Below, piece after piece: positions 42,524 through 51,571 of a stretch of DNA of 64,000 bases; the first letter of the stretch is position 1; every line of letters begins with the position of its first letter. Below the pieces are notes generated by a model that ran no database searches, was not told the origin of the DNA, and was given only the letters and a program-made list of their open reading frames with translations. The translations under genes and the position numbers were made by a program. This DNA comes from CAVYXF01 sp963772335 (lineage in GTDB: Bacteria; Pseudomonadota; Alphaproteobacteria; Rhizobiales; Rhodomicrobiaceae), in contig CAVYXF010000008.1 of NCBI GenBank assembly GCA_963772335.1, positions 186,001 through 250,000 on the forward strand. The letters are read 5' to 3'.

Positions 42524-43138
42524 ATGGCAGCCCCCTGTCAGCTTTACCTGAGCGTCCCCGCTGACTTCTCGGGACCGGCGGCGCTTATCGAGGAGGCGCT
42601 CGCCTCCTCGCGGGCGGCATCGCTGCTGGTGACGGGTGATGCGCGCCGCGCGGATCTGCGCGATATCGCCGCGGCGACGCATCGTCAAAACGCCGTGCTT
42701 CTCATTGAAAATGACTTCGCGCTGGCGAAAGCGGAGGGGCTCGATGGCGTGCATCTGTGCGCCGATGGTCCAGCGCTCAAGGACGCGCGTGCGGTGCTCG
42801 GTCCTGACCAGATCGTTGGCGTCGATTGCCGCCTTTCCCGACATGAGGCGATGACACGGGGCGAGATCGGGGCGGATTACGTGGCCTTTGGGCGCAACGG
42901 CGGCGAGGCATTCGATGCGCTCGCCGATATCATCGGCTGGTGGAGCGCGCTGTTCGAGATTCCCTGCGTCGCCTATCTGCCGGCGCATGCAGGGGAAGCG
43001 GAATGGCGCAAGCTGGTCGAAGCCGGGGCGGACTTTATCATTCCGGGCGCTGAGATCTGGAGCGATGCGGGGCGGATTGGCGCGCTCCTCGAGCGTATCG
43101 CCGGCTGTTGCGGGGATGCGCGGGAGAAAGTCGGTTGA
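42524..43138 (+). CDS. Thiamine phosphate synthase-like protein
   Basis: A protein of about 204 residues with a ThiE-type TIM barrel: LLIENDFALAKAEGLDGVHL and GADYVAFGRNG, then AGADFIIPGAEIW in the phosphate-binding position. The ThiE pyrophosphate-binding residues are only partly kept (the usual GxHLGQxD is GVHLCADGP), so it may not make thiamine phosphate. This divergent form is common near gap/pgk in Rhizobiales. Start codon choices are GTG 42497, GTG 42512 and ATG 42524; none has a strong ribosome site. Its TGA overlaps the next ATG by one base. Confidence 0.72.
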   Translation: MAAPCQLYLSVPADFSGPAALIEEALASSRAASLLVTGDARRADLRDIAAATHRQNAVLLIENDFALAKAEGLDGVHLCADGPALKDARAVLGPDQIVGVDCRLSRHEAMTRGEIGADYVAFGRNGGEAFDALADIIGWWSALFEIPCVAYLPAHAGEAEWRKLVEAGADFIIPGAEIWSDAGRIGALLERIAGCCGDAREKVG

Positions 43139-44133
43139 TGAGCGGGGGAGCCGTCGTGCATTACCGAGGACTGTTGATCGCAGTTTGTCTGGCGTGCTGC
43201 TCGGCGCCTGCCATCGCGGCCAAAACCGCGGCGGTCTCAGGATGGAAGCCGACGGAGGTCAATCCGGTCGACACCGCGCCGCCGGTTGCGGTCGATCCCA
43301 TCTATGCCGCTTTCGATCAGGGCCGGTACCAGGAGGCGAAGGAATTGGCCGAAGCCGCCGCCGCCAACGGCGATGGCCCTGCTCACACCATGCTCGGCCA
43401 AATGTATGAGCAGGGACTGGGCGTGGCTCAGAGCTATGACAAGGCGGCGCAGTGGTATGCGAAAGGTGCAGAGCTCGGCGATGTGCATTCGCAATTTTCG
43501 CTCGGCGTCATGCTTGCCGAGGGGCGCGGCGTCAAGCAGAACAAGAAGCAGGCGGCGGATTTCTTCGAGATCGCCTCCACCAAGAACCACCCGATCGCGC
43601 TTTACAACCTGGCGCTGATCTATGTTGAGGGCTTTGCCCGCCCGCAGGATCTGACGAAGGCCGCCCAGCTGATGGAGCGGTCTGCCAATCTCGACTACGC
43701 CCCCGCCCAATATGACCTGGCCGCCTTCTACAAGGAGGGGCGGGGCGTTCCACGCGATGAATCCAAAGTGGTCTACTGGCTCGGCAAGGCCGCCGAGGCC
43801 GGCCACAACAATGCCGAGCTCGAATACGGCATTCTGCTGTTCAACGGCAAAGGCATTCCCAAGAATGAAAAGGCCGGCATCGAATACATCCGCCTCTCGG
43901 CGGAGAACGGCAATCCCGTTGCCCAGAACCGGCTCGCGCGTGCCTATGCTTTCGGCGCGGGTGTGAAGCCTGACCCGGTCAGTGCAGGCAAATGGCATCT
44001 CCTGTCGCGCCAGGCGGGGGTGAGCGATTTCAGCCTCGACCAGTTTCTCGGGCGGCTGACCAACGACGAGCGCGCCAAGGCCGAGAAGGCCGCAACCGAC
44101 TGGGAGCAATCCATGGCCGCGCTTTTGCAATAG
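43138..44133 (+). CDS. Exported Sel1-repeat protein
   Basis: A 331-residue protein with a signal peptide (LLIAVCLACCSAPAIA, cleavage near residue 28). From about residue 70 it has six or seven Sel1-type TPR repeats with the AxYxLGxMYxxGxGVxxD pattern, for example HTMLGQMYEQGLGVAQSYDK, QFSLGVMLAEGRGVKQNKKQ and QYDLAAFYKEGRGVPRDESK. Such proteins scaffold protein contacts in the periplasm. It starts on the last base of the thiE-like stop. Its role is unknown. Confidence 0.85.
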   Translation: MSGGAVVHYRGLLIAVCLACCSAPAIAAKTAAVSGWKPTEVNPVDTAPPVAVDPIYAAFDQGRYQEAKELAEAAAANGDGPAHTMLGQMYEQGLGVAQSYDKAAQWYAKGAELGDVHSQFSLGVMLAEGRGVKQNKKQAADFFEIASTKNHPIALYNLALIYVEGFARPQDLTKAAQLMERSANLDYAPAQYDLAAFYKEGRGVPRDESKVVYWLGKAAEAGHNNAELEYGILLFNGKGIPKNEKAGIEYIRLSAENGNPVAQNRLARAYAFGAGVKPDPVSAGKWHLLSRQAGVSDFSLDQFLGRLTNDERAKAEKAATDWEQSMAALLQ

Positions 44134-44289
44134 CGCCTGGAAGCAAACTCCGCCGGCTTGGCATCCGAAGCGATTCGCCACATCGTGCTCGGCACTATGC
44201 GCAGTTTATGTCATAAGGCGTGGACCAATCGGGTCCGCAGCAGCCATCCAATGCACCGCCGTGTGCCCCGGACGAAAGGGCCGTTACCC

Positions 44290-44820
44290 ATGCGCATCGA
44301 CGCCATCGCCATCGGCGAAAATCCACCTGAGGACGTCAACGTCATCATCGAGGTGCCGATCGGCGGCGAGCCCATCAAATATGAGATGGACAAGGAGGCG
44401 GGCACGCTGATTGTCGACCGCTTTCTGTACACGCCGATGCGCTATCCCGGCAATTACGGCTTCGTACCGCACACTCTGTCCGAGGACGGCGATCCGATTG
44501 ACGTGCTGGTAGCCAATACCCGTCCGATTGTGCCGGGCGCGGTGATCAATGTCCGCCCGATCGGCGTTCTCAAGATGGAGGACAATAGCGGGGGCGATGA
44601 AAAAATCATCGCCGTGCCGGCGCCGAAGCTCACCCAGCGCTACGAGAACGTGCATAATTACGATCAATTGCCGCGCATCACCATTGAGCAGATCCAGCAC
44701 TTCTTCGAGCATTATAAGGATCTCGAGCCCGGCAAATGGGTGAAGATGCAGGGCTGGGGTGATGCGAACGAGGCCAAGGCCTATATCCGCGAGTCAATCG
44801 CCCGGGCCAAAAGGAAATAG
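44290..44820 (+). CDS. ppa: Inorganic pyrophosphatase
   Basis: A 176-residue family I pyrophosphatase. Signatures: NVIIEVPIGGEPIKYEMDKE, MRYPGNYGFVPHTLSEDGDPID followed by VLV, with the metal-binding Asp residues in EDGDPIDVL, and KDLEPGKWVKMQGWGD at the C-terminus. Length matches the hexameric prokaryotic form. An upstream in-frame extension from 44158 is not conserved; MRIDAIAIG is the usual start. It is 156 bases from the Sel1 gene. Confidence 0.96.
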   Translation: MRIDAIAIGENPPEDVNVIIEVPIGGEPIKYEMDKEAGTLIVDRFLYTPMRYPGNYGFVPHTLSEDGDPIDVLVANTRPIVPGAVINVRPIGVLKMEDNSGGDEKIIAVPAPKLTQRYENVHNYDQLPRITIEQIQHFFEHYKDLEPGKWVKMQGWGDANEAKAYIRESIARAKRK

Positions 44821-44872
44821 CCGGCGGTGCGGTCTCACCCGCCCTCGCGGCGTGGGACGGGAGTGAACGCCT

Positions 44873-46606
44873 ATGCCAAGCAAACAGCCCTCGCAGCTGC
44901 GCAGCGCACGCTGGTTCGGCCCCGATGACCTGCGCTCTTTCGGCCATCGCTCGCGGGCGATGCAGATGGGCTATTCCAGCGAGGAGTGGGCGGGAAAGCC
45001 GATCATCGGGATCATCAACACCTGGTCGGATATCAATCCCTGCCATACGCATCTCAGGGCCCGCGCCGAGGATGTGAAGCGCGGCGTGCTGCAGGCAGGA
45101 GGCTTTCCGGTCGAGTTGCCGGCGCTCTCGCTTTCGGAAAGCTTCGTCAAGCCGACCACCATGCTCTACCGCAACCTACTGGCGATGGATGTGGAAGAGC
45201 TGATCCGCTCGCATCCGATCGACGGCGCCGTGCTGATGGGCGGCTGCGACAAGACCACGCCCGGCCTGATCATGGGCGCGATCTCGGCCGGCGTCCCGGC
45301 CATCTTCGTGCCCGCCGGGCCAATGCTGCGCGGCAATTGGCAAGGCAAGGTGCTGGGCTCGGGGTCGGATGCCTGGAAATATTGGGATGAGCGGCGCGCC
45401 GGCAATATCAGCAAAACGGATTGGGAGGCGATCGAGGCCGGCATCGCACGCAGCCATGGCACCTGCATGACCATGGGCACTGCCTCCACTATGACAGCCA
45501 TCGCCGAGGCGATCGGGTTTTCGCTGCCTGGCGCCTCCTCAATTCCGGCCGCCGACGCCAATCATACGCGGATGTGCTCCGCGAGCGGCCGGCGCATCGT
45601 CGAGATGGTCTGGGAAGATCTCACGCCAGCACGCATCCAGACCCGGCAGTCTTACGAGAATGCTATTGTCGTCGCCATGGCGATGGGCTGCTCGACCAAT
45701 GCCATCATCCATGTGATCGCCATGGCGGCCCGCGCCGGGCTGGACATCAGCCTTGCCGATTTCGACCGGCTGAGCCGCATCGTCCCCGTGATCGCCAATA
45801 TCCGGCCATCCGGCGAGACCTATCTGATGGAGGATTTCTATTATGCCGGCGGCATTCTCGGCCTGATGGGCCGGCTCGCCGAGCACCTGCACAAAGAGTG
45901 CCTCACCGTCAGCGGCCGGACCGTCGGCGAGCTGATCTTAGAGGCCGCGGTCTATCATGATGATGTGATCCGGCCACTGGACAGGCCGCTCTATGAGGAG
46001 GGGGCACTCGCCGTGCTGCGCGGCAACCTCGCGCCCGATGGCTGCGTGATCAAGCCGAGCGCCTGCGAACCGCGTTTCCTGCGCCACACTGGCCCGGCGC
46101 TGGTGTTCGATGACTATCCGTCCATGAAAGCCGCGACGGATAATGAAGATCTCGATGTCACCGCTGACCACATTCTGATCCTGCGTAATGCCGGCCCGCA
46201 AGGTGGCCCGGGCATGCCGGAATGGGGCATGCTGCCGATCCCGAAACGGCTCGTGAAGCAGGGTGTGCGCGACATGCTGCGCCTCTCCGACGCCCGCATG
46301 AGCGGCACCTCCTATGGCGCCTGTATCCTGCATGCTGCGCCGGAGGCTTATATCGGCGGGCCGCTGGCGCTGGTGCAGAATGGCGATCCGATCACGGTGA
46401 ACGTGCCAGAGCGCACCATCAGCCTCGATGTGCCCGAGGCCGAGCTGGCGGGCCGTCGTGCCGCCTGGACGCCGCCACCGCCCCGCTTCGAGCGCGGCTA
46501 TGGCTGGATGTTCTCCCGCTACATCATGCAGGCCGATAAGGGGTGCGATTTCGACTATCTGCAGACGAGTTTCGGTGCGCCGGTCGGAGAGCCGGATATT
46601 TTCTAA
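44873..46606 (+). CDS. IlvD/Edd-family dehydratase, sugar-acid type
   Basis: A 577-residue iron-sulfur dehydratase. Cluster cysteines are Cys57 (INPCHTH), Cys125 (GGCDKTTPG, with Lys127) and Cys198 (HGTCMTMGTAS), the pattern of [2Fe-2S] members. The N-terminus RSARWFGPDDLRSFGHRSR followed by MQMGYSSEEW, and GMLPIPKRLVKQGVRDMLRL, place it with L-arabinonate and D-xylonate dehydratases and not with true IlvD of branched-chain synthesis. The precise sugar acid cannot be told. No sugar dehydrogenase or transporter gene lies beside it. Confidence 0.88.
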   Translation: MPSKQPSQLRSARWFGPDDLRSFGHRSRAMQMGYSSEEWAGKPIIGIINTWSDINPCHTHLRARAEDVKRGVLQAGGFPVELPALSLSESFVKPTTMLYRNLLAMDVEELIRSHPIDGAVLMGGCDKTTPGLIMGAISAGVPAIFVPAGPMLRGNWQGKVLGSGSDAWKYWDERRAGNISKTDWEAIEAGIARSHGTCMTMGTASTMTAIAEAIGFSLPGASSIPAADANHTRMCSASGRRIVEMVWEDLTPARIQTRQSYENAIVVAMAMGCSTNAIIHVIAMAARAGLDISLADFDRLSRIVPVIANIRPSGETYLMEDFYYAGGILGLMGRLAEHLHKECLTVSGRTVGELILEAAVYHDDVIRPLDRPLYEEGALAVLRGNLAPDGCVIKPSACEPRFLRHTGPALVFDDYPSMKAATDNEDLDVTADHILILRNAGPQGGPGMPEWGMLPIPKRLVKQGVRDMLRLSDARMSGTSYGACILHAAPEAYIGGPLALVQNGDPITVNVPERTISLDVPEAELAGRRAAWTPPPPRFERGYGWMFSRYIMQADKGCDFDYLQTSFGAPVGEPDIF

Positions 46607-46659
46607 CCGCAAAGCCCCCAGTGCGCGATCTGAAAGTCGTCGATGCGGTGACGCCCCTT

Positions 46660-46762
46660 TAGAGCGCTGGACCCTCCGTAAAACGCGGAGCTGCGCTCTA
46701 ACTTTTTGTTGGCGCATCGGATTTATCCGAAAAGTGCGTACACTTTTCGGTCCGATGCACTA
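46660..46762. repeat. Palindromic dispersed repeat, CCGAAAAGTG type, copy 2
   Basis: Two linked parts: AGAGCGCTGGACCCTCC...GCTGCGCTCT forms one hairpin, then GCGCATCGG...TCCGAAAAGTG and CACTTTTCGGTCCGATGCAC form another (46712-46760). The second matches the copy at 33716-33765. It separates the converging dehydratase and oxidase genes and may end both transcripts. Confidence 0.78.
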
Positions 46763-46779
46763 GCCTCTCACCGCCGCCG

Positions 46780-47163
46780 CTATTGGCCGGTGCCGAAGAA
46801 GATCACGCGCGCAAGATGGGTGTAGTCCGACTCGAACACCATGATGCCGACGAACACCAGCACCAGCACCGGCGGCACGAGAATGGCGTAGATCAGTGCC
46901 AGCCGTTCCCACGCCATATGCATGAATACGGCGACGATCAGCCCAGCCTTGAGGATCATGAAGAGCAGGATCAGCGACCATCTGAGATAGCCGTGCAGAT
47001 GGAAGTAGTCGACGAGGTAGGAGCAGGTGCTCAGGACAAATAGCCAGCCCCAGACCACCAAATAGAGCTTGATCGGATGTTGCTGCCCTTCGACATGGCC
47101 GGCGGTAGCGGGCTGCCGTCCACCGGCATGCGTGGTTGCGTGTGCGGTTGCTGCGTGCGCCAT
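46780..47163 (-). CDS. Cytochrome c oxidase subunit IV-like protein
   Basis: A 127-residue protein with three membrane helices (about residues 32-50, 60-82 and 90-110) and a His-rich N-terminus. LVVWGWLFVLSTCSYLVDYF, LLFMILKAGLIVAVFMHMAWE and ILVPPVLVLVFVGIMVFESDY are the pattern of prokaryotic subunit IV (CyoD/CtaF type). It aids assembly of the heme-copper oxidase. Last gene of the oxidase operon, 9 bases after subunit III. Confidence 0.88.
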   Translation of the reverse strand: MAHAATAHATTHAGGRQPATAGHVEGQQHPIKLYLVVWGWLFVLSTCSYLVDYFHLHGYLRWSLILLFMILKAGLIVAVFMHMAWERLALIYAILVPPVLVLVFVGIMVFESDYTHLARVIFFGTGQ

Positions 47164-47172
47164 GGCTGCCCC

Positions 47173-47898
47173 CTACCAGAGATAGAAGAGTGCGAAGATG
47201 AACACCCATACCAGATCGACGAAATGCCAGTAGAGACCCATCGTCTCGACATGCTCGTATTGGCCGCGTCTGCTGGTGAAAAAGCCGAGCCGGCCGGTGT
47301 CGTAGTCACCGCGCCAGACCTTGCGTGCGACGATCAGTAGGAATATCACGCCAACCGAGACATGGAAGCCGTGGAAGCCGGTGATCATAAAGAAGCTCGA
47401 GCCGAATTGCGGCGCGCCCCAGGGATTCCCCCACGGCCGCACGCCTTCCGTGATCAGCTTGGTCCACTCGAACGCCTGCATGCTCACGAACGTCGCGCCG
47501 AGCAGGGCAGTGAGCAGCAAAAGGATCGTGGTTCGCTTGCGGTCGCGGGCATAGCCAAAATTGACCGCCATCGCCATCGTCCCTGACGAGGTGATGAGGA
47601 CGAACGTCATAATGGCGATCAGGATCAGCGGTACTTCCGTCCCGCCAATATGAAGCGCGAACACCTCGCTGGGATTGGGCCACGGGATGGTCGTCGAAAT
47701 GCGTACCGTCATGTAGGAGAGCAGGAAGCAGGAGAAGACGAAGGTGTCGGACAGAAGGAAGATCCACATCATCGCCTTGCCCCAGGGGACGTTCTTAAAC
47801 GCCCTCTGGTCGGAGCTCCAATCCGCCACAAACCCGGCCATTCCCTCGGGCCGTTCCGCTAAAGCCTGCCTCTCAGTCGTCATCACCGTTTCTTGCAT
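47173..47898 (-). CDS. coxO: Cytochrome c oxidase subunit III
   Basis: A 241-residue membrane protein. Five or six helices are visible; WGKAMMWIFLLSDTFVFSCF, SGTMAMAVNFGYARD, TFVSMQAFEWTKLI and SSFFMITGFHGFHVSVGVIF are subunit III signatures, including the conserved Glu of QAFEW. HFVDLVWVFIFALFYLW closes the protein. It stabilises subunit I. A second, divergent subunit III gene lies just upstream, a duplication known from Bradyrhizobium coxMNOP; the letter in the symbol is by analogy. Confidence 0.9.
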   Translation of the reverse strand: MQETVMTTERQALAERPEGMAGFVADWSSDQRAFKNVPWGKAMMWIFLLSDTFVFSCFLLSYMTVRISTTIPWPNPSEVFALHIGGTEVPLILIAIMTFVLITSSGTMAMAVNFGYARDRKRTTILLLLTALLGATFVSMQAFEWTKLITEGVRPWGNPWGAPQFGSSFFMITGFHGFHVSVGVIFLLIVARKVWRGDYDTGRLGFFTSRRGQYEHVETMGLYWHFVDLVWVFIFALFYLW

Positions 47899-47912
47899 GG
47901 CCGTGATCCGTC

Positions 47913-48575
47913 TTACTTGATCCCACAGATGGTCAGCAGAATTCCTATATTGTCATTGCCCGAAAACAGCAGGCCGAACAGCACGAGCCAGATGATCAGC
48001 AGGAAATGCCAGTAGCGCGTGCACAGCTGCACGCTTTGCTGCAGCGTCTCGATCTCGGCGCCCCGCCACAGCCGGTCGAGCACCCGCCCCCAGGCGACGA
48101 GACCGCCGAGGAGATGGGCGACATGTAATCCGGTGATCAGATAAAAGAAAGCGATCGCCGGATTGGTGCTGTCGAAGAAGGCCATGCTGCTCAGCTCTCG
48201 CCAGGCAAGGATTTGCCCGGTGATGAACGCCGCGGTGAACATGCCGCCACCGATCATGCCAATCTTGACGCCGTCGATCTGTTCGCGGTTTGCCGAGTGA
48301 CGCGCCCATTCCATGGCGAGGCTCGCCATGATCAGGAGGAAAGTGTTCTGCCAGAGCAGCCGCGGCTGCGGCATCGGCCGCCAATCCTCCAGAGCCATTC
48401 GCCCGGCATAGGCGATGATAAGCAAGAAGAACAGCACCGACACGATCGCAAGGAAGATGCTCAAGGCGGTATCGGGCGCAGCGCGCATCGAGGCCGCCCC
48501 GCCGGGGGCGAGGCTTTGCGCCTCGCTTGCCGTGGTCTCCCAAGGTTTCTCCGTCAGATGTCTGAGGAACCCCAT
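47913..48575 (-). CDS. coxP: Second, divergent cytochrome c oxidase subunit III-like protein
   Basis: A 220-residue membrane protein related to subunit III. FLAIVSVLFFLLIIAYAGRM, LLWQNTFLLIMASLAMEWAR, GGMFTAAFITGQILAWREL and FYLITGLHVAHLLGGLVAWG follow the fold, ending in LCTRYWHFLLIIWLVLFGLL. The Glu in the usual QxxE position is replaced by an Arg-Glu context (AWREL). It lies between subunit I (8 bases) and the canonical subunit III (14 bases). Assignment to CoxO or CoxP is by analogy with Bradyrhizobium. Confidence 0.85.
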   Translation of the reverse strand: MGFLRHLTEKPWETTASEAQSLAPGGAASMRAAPDTALSIFLAIVSVLFFLLIIAYAGRMALEDWRPMPQPRLLWQNTFLLIMASLAMEWARHSANREQIDGVKIGMIGGGMFTAAFITGQILAWRELSSMAFFDSTNPAIAFFYLITGLHVAHLLGGLVAWGRVLDRLWRGAEIETLQQSVQLCTRYWHFLLIIWLVLFGLLFSGNDNIGILLTICGIK

Positions 48576-48583
48576 GCCGACCC

Positions 48584-50347
48584 TTACGCTTTGGCCCCGG
48601 CCGGCTCGTTCTGCGGGATATAATCCCGCGGCGCGCCCGGAACGCTGAAGTCATACGGCCAGCGATAGACGATGGGCAGCGCCTTGCCGAAATTGCCATG
48701 GCTCGGCGGCAAGGTCTCGGTCTGCCATTCGAGCGAGTTGGCCTTCCACGGATTGCGCTCGGCCGGCCGGCCCTTGAAATAGCTCCATCCCAGATTGAAC
48801 AGGAACATCATCTGCGAAGCGCCGACCGTGAAGGCCATAATGGAGATGAAGGCATTCAGCGTATGCGCCGAAGCAGGATAGATGGCAGCATCGCCGAGCT
48901 CGAAATAACGCCGTGGTACGCCGAGGAAGCCGAGATAGTGGATCGGGAAGAAGATCAGGTAGGCGCCAAGGAAGGTCACCCAGAAATGGACTTTGCCCAG
49001 CGTCTCGTTGAACATCCGCCCGGTAATCAGCGGGTACCAGTGATAGATCGCGCCGAGAATGACCAGGATCGGGGCAACGCCCATCACCATGTGGAAATGC
49101 GCAACCACGAACATCGTATCCGACAGCGGCACGTCGACGACCACATTGCCGAGGAACAGGCCGGTGAGCCCGCCATTCACGAAGGTTACGATGAAGCCCA
49201 GCGCAAACAGCATCGGCACGGTGAGCTGGATGTTGCCACGCCATAGCGTGAGCAGCCAGTTATAGACCTTGATGGCCGTCGGCACCGCGATGATCAGCGT
49301 CGTCGTGGCGAAGAAAAAGCCGAAATACGGGTTCATGCCGCTTACATACATGTGGTGCGCCCACACGACGAAGCTCAAGCCGCCGATAATCACGATCGCC
49401 CACACCATCATCCGATAGCCGAAGATGTTCTTACGCGCATGAACGGAGATGAGGTCGGACACGATGCCGAAGGCCGGCAGCGCAACGATGTACACCTCCG
49501 GATGACCGAAGAACCAAAACAGGTGCTGGAACAGGATCGGGCTGCCGCCGCCATATTTCAAAAGCTCGCCGGTCTCCACGATCGTCGGCATGAAGAAGGA
49601 GGTGCCAAGCAGCCGGTCGAGCAGCATCATGATGGCGCCGACGAACAGCGCCGGAAAGGCGAGCAGCGCCAGGACCGTGGCGGTGAAAATGCCCCAGACC
49701 GTCAACGGCAGGCGCATCATCGTCATGCCGCGGGTGCGGGCTTGCAGCACCGTGACGACATAGTTGAGGCCGCCCATGGTGAAGCCGATAATGAACAAAG
49801 CCAGCGATCCGAGCATCAAGATGATGCCCCATTCTCGGCCGGGCGTTCCATGGAGGATGGCCTGCGGCGGGTAGAGTGTCCATCCCGCGCCCGTTGGGCC
49901 GCCAGGGACGAAATAGCTCGCGACCAGCACCAGCACCGCAAGCAGATAGATCCAGTAGCTGAGCATGTTGACGTACGGGAACACCATGTCCCTGGCGCCA
50001 ACCATCAGCGGAATGAGGTAGTTGCCGAAGCCGCCGAGGAAGAGGGCCGTCAGCAGGTAGATCACCATGATCATGCCGTGCATGGTGATGATCTGGTAGT
50101 ACTGGTCGGGAGCGATGAAGGAGAAGGTGTCCGGGAAGCCGAGCTGCAGACGGATGAGCCAGGAGAGCACTAAGGCGACGAGGCCGATGGCGGTCGCCGT
50201 CATCGAGTACTGAATGGCGATGACCTTGGCGTCCTGTGAGAAGACGTATTTGGTTATCCAGCTATGGGGATGATACAGCTCGACATCTTCGACTTCGGCT
50301 GGACCGACATCGGCGACACCGATTGCGTCATGTGTAATATTGGCCAT
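48584..50347 (-). CDS. coxN: Cytochrome c oxidase subunit I
   Basis: A 587-residue heme-copper oxidase core with twelve or more helices. Heme and copper ligands are in IITMHGMIMVIYLL (low-spin heme), FGHPEVYIVALPAFG (CuB His and the Tyr cross-link), WAHHMYVSGM (two CuB His) and VVAHFHMVMG (heme ligands). The GHPEVY motif with Glu indicates an A-type proton pathway. I start at MANITHDAIG (50347) because AAGGAGTG precedes it; an upstream start exists at 50383. No heme O/A synthase or assembly gene lies in the cluster. Confidence 0.96.
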   Translation of the reverse strand: MANITHDAIGVADVGPAEVEDVELYHPHSWITKYVFSQDAKVIAIQYSMTATAIGLVALVLSWLIRLQLGFPDTFSFIAPDQYYQIITMHGMIMVIYLLTALFLGGFGNYLIPLMVGARDMVFPYVNMLSYWIYLLAVLVLVASYFVPGGPTGAGWTLYPPQAILHGTPGREWGIILMLGSLALFIIGFTMGGLNYVVTVLQARTRGMTMMRLPLTVWGIFTATVLALLAFPALFVGAIMMLLDRLLGTSFFMPTIVETGELLKYGGGSPILFQHLFWFFGHPEVYIVALPAFGIVSDLISVHARKNIFGYRMMVWAIVIIGGLSFVVWAHHMYVSGMNPYFGFFFATTTLIIAVPTAIKVYNWLLTLWRGNIQLTVPMLFALGFIVTFVNGGLTGLFLGNVVVDVPLSDTMFVVAHFHMVMGVAPILVILGAIYHWYPLITGRMFNETLGKVHFWVTFLGAYLIFFPIHYLGFLGVPRRYFELGDAAIYPASAHTLNAFISIMAFTVGASQMMFLFNLGWSYFKGRPAERNPWKANSLEWQTETLPPSHGNFGKALPIVYRWPYDFSVPGAPRDYIPQNEPAGAKA

Positions 50348-50425
50348 CAGAACACTCCTTGCGCTCCCACGCGGCGCATTCAATCCGCCATTTCTTCGAG
50401 ATGATTTTCATTGGGCGAAGCGGCT

Positions 50426-51265
50426 TCACTTACGCTCGCCCGCCCCGGCTTCGGTCTTTGCCAGCCTGGTTTTGTGGGCACCGGCCGATAGCTCGGCGAA
50501 GGTTTTCTGCCCATCCAGCCACGCCCGGTAGTCGGTCTCGCTGTCGACCACGACCTTGCCGCGCATCGCGTGGTGGCCGACGCCGCACAGTTCCGCGCAG
50601 AGCACCTCGAACTCTCCGGTCCGCGATGGTGTCAGCCAGAAATAGGTGACCATTCCCGGCACCATGTCCATTTTGGCGCGGAATTGCGGGACATAGAAAT
50701 CGTGCAGCACGTCGATCGAGCGCAGCAGCACCTTGATCGGTTTATCGATCGGCAGATGCAGATCGTCGGCGACGATGACCACATCGTCCTTGCCCTTCGG
50801 GTCGTCTGGATTGAGGCCTAGGGGATTCTCGGCGGTGACATTCTTCGTCTCTACCGTGCCGAGCGCGCCGTCCTTGCCGGGCAGCCGGAAGCTCCATTGC
50901 CATTGCTGGCCGACCACCTCAATTTCCGTTGCCTCTTTGGGGACGGTGACGAAATCGCCCCACACGATAAGGCCCGGCGCCAGCATACCGGCCACCCCGA
51001 TCGAGGTCAGGATGGTCAGCCAGACCTCGAGCTTCTTGTTTTCAGGCGAATATTCGGCTGGGTGCTGACCGCGAAACCGCCAGACGCAGTATGCCATGAA
51101 CAAAATCACGGCGACGAAGACGGTGCCGGTAATCCAGAAGGTGAGGACGATGGTGTGGTCGATATAGGACCAGTTGGAGGCGATGGGCGTCCACCACCAT
51201 GGGCTGAAAATGTGAAATAGCACCGAGCCTAAGCCAACCAGCACGATGAGGATTGCGACGACCAT
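50426..51265 (-). CDS. coxM: Cytochrome c oxidase subunit II (CuA)
   Basis: A 279-residue subunit. Three hydrophobic helices are seen: residues 1-20 (signal-like), 35-60 and 85-108. The CuA site is CAELCGVGHHAM with both Cys, Glu, His and Met, preceded by the His in SIDVLHDFYVPQF. WQWSFRLPG is the electron-entry region. No CxxCH heme-c extension is present. It is first of the oxidase operon, II-I-III'-III-IV. This gene name follows Bradyrhizobium coxMNOP and is unrelated to the CO-dehydrogenase coxM at 9315. Confidence 0.94.
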   Translation of the reverse strand: MVVAILIVLVGLGSVLFHIFSPWWWTPIASNWSYIDHTIVLTFWITGTVFVAVILFMAYCVWRFRGQHPAEYSPENKKLEVWLTILTSIGVAGMLAPGLIVWGDFVTVPKEATEIEVVGQQWQWSFRLPGKDGALGTVETKNVTAENPLGLNPDDPKGKDDVVIVADDLHLPIDKPIKVLLRSIDVLHDFYVPQFRAKMDMVPGMVTYFWLTPSRTGEFEVLCAELCGVGHHAMRGKVVVDSETDYRAWLDGQKTFAELSAGAHKTRLAKTEAGAGERK

Positions 51266-51571
51266 CGTTTATCCATCCCACCTTTCAGTTACACAAGGAC
51301 AGCTTATAGGAGGCGATCGAGGAATATGTGTGCGGATAAAAGGAGTCATCGAGAATTATGTGGACTGTTTCCTCATTGCCGCAGATTTTTTATCTATTCT
51401 TGTTTTATTTGAGCGCAAACACCCAGAGTGCGCGCTCCTTCCTATAGAAGCGTGTTATTTGCTTAGCCCATGCTCCGCCCCAGAATCAGCCTCAAAAGGC
51501 GAGCGAATTGGCCAACTGTTATTCAATCACATCTTGGCTGGTCCTGCAATGGGCGCGCACCTCCAAGCCCC
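51266..51571. other. Intergenic region upstream of the oxidase operon
   Basis: These 306 bases lie before subunit II and after the end of a DUF2189 gene on the same strand. AT-rich patches near 51340-51420 may hold the oxidase promoter. I find no gene or clear operator. Confidence 0.3.
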
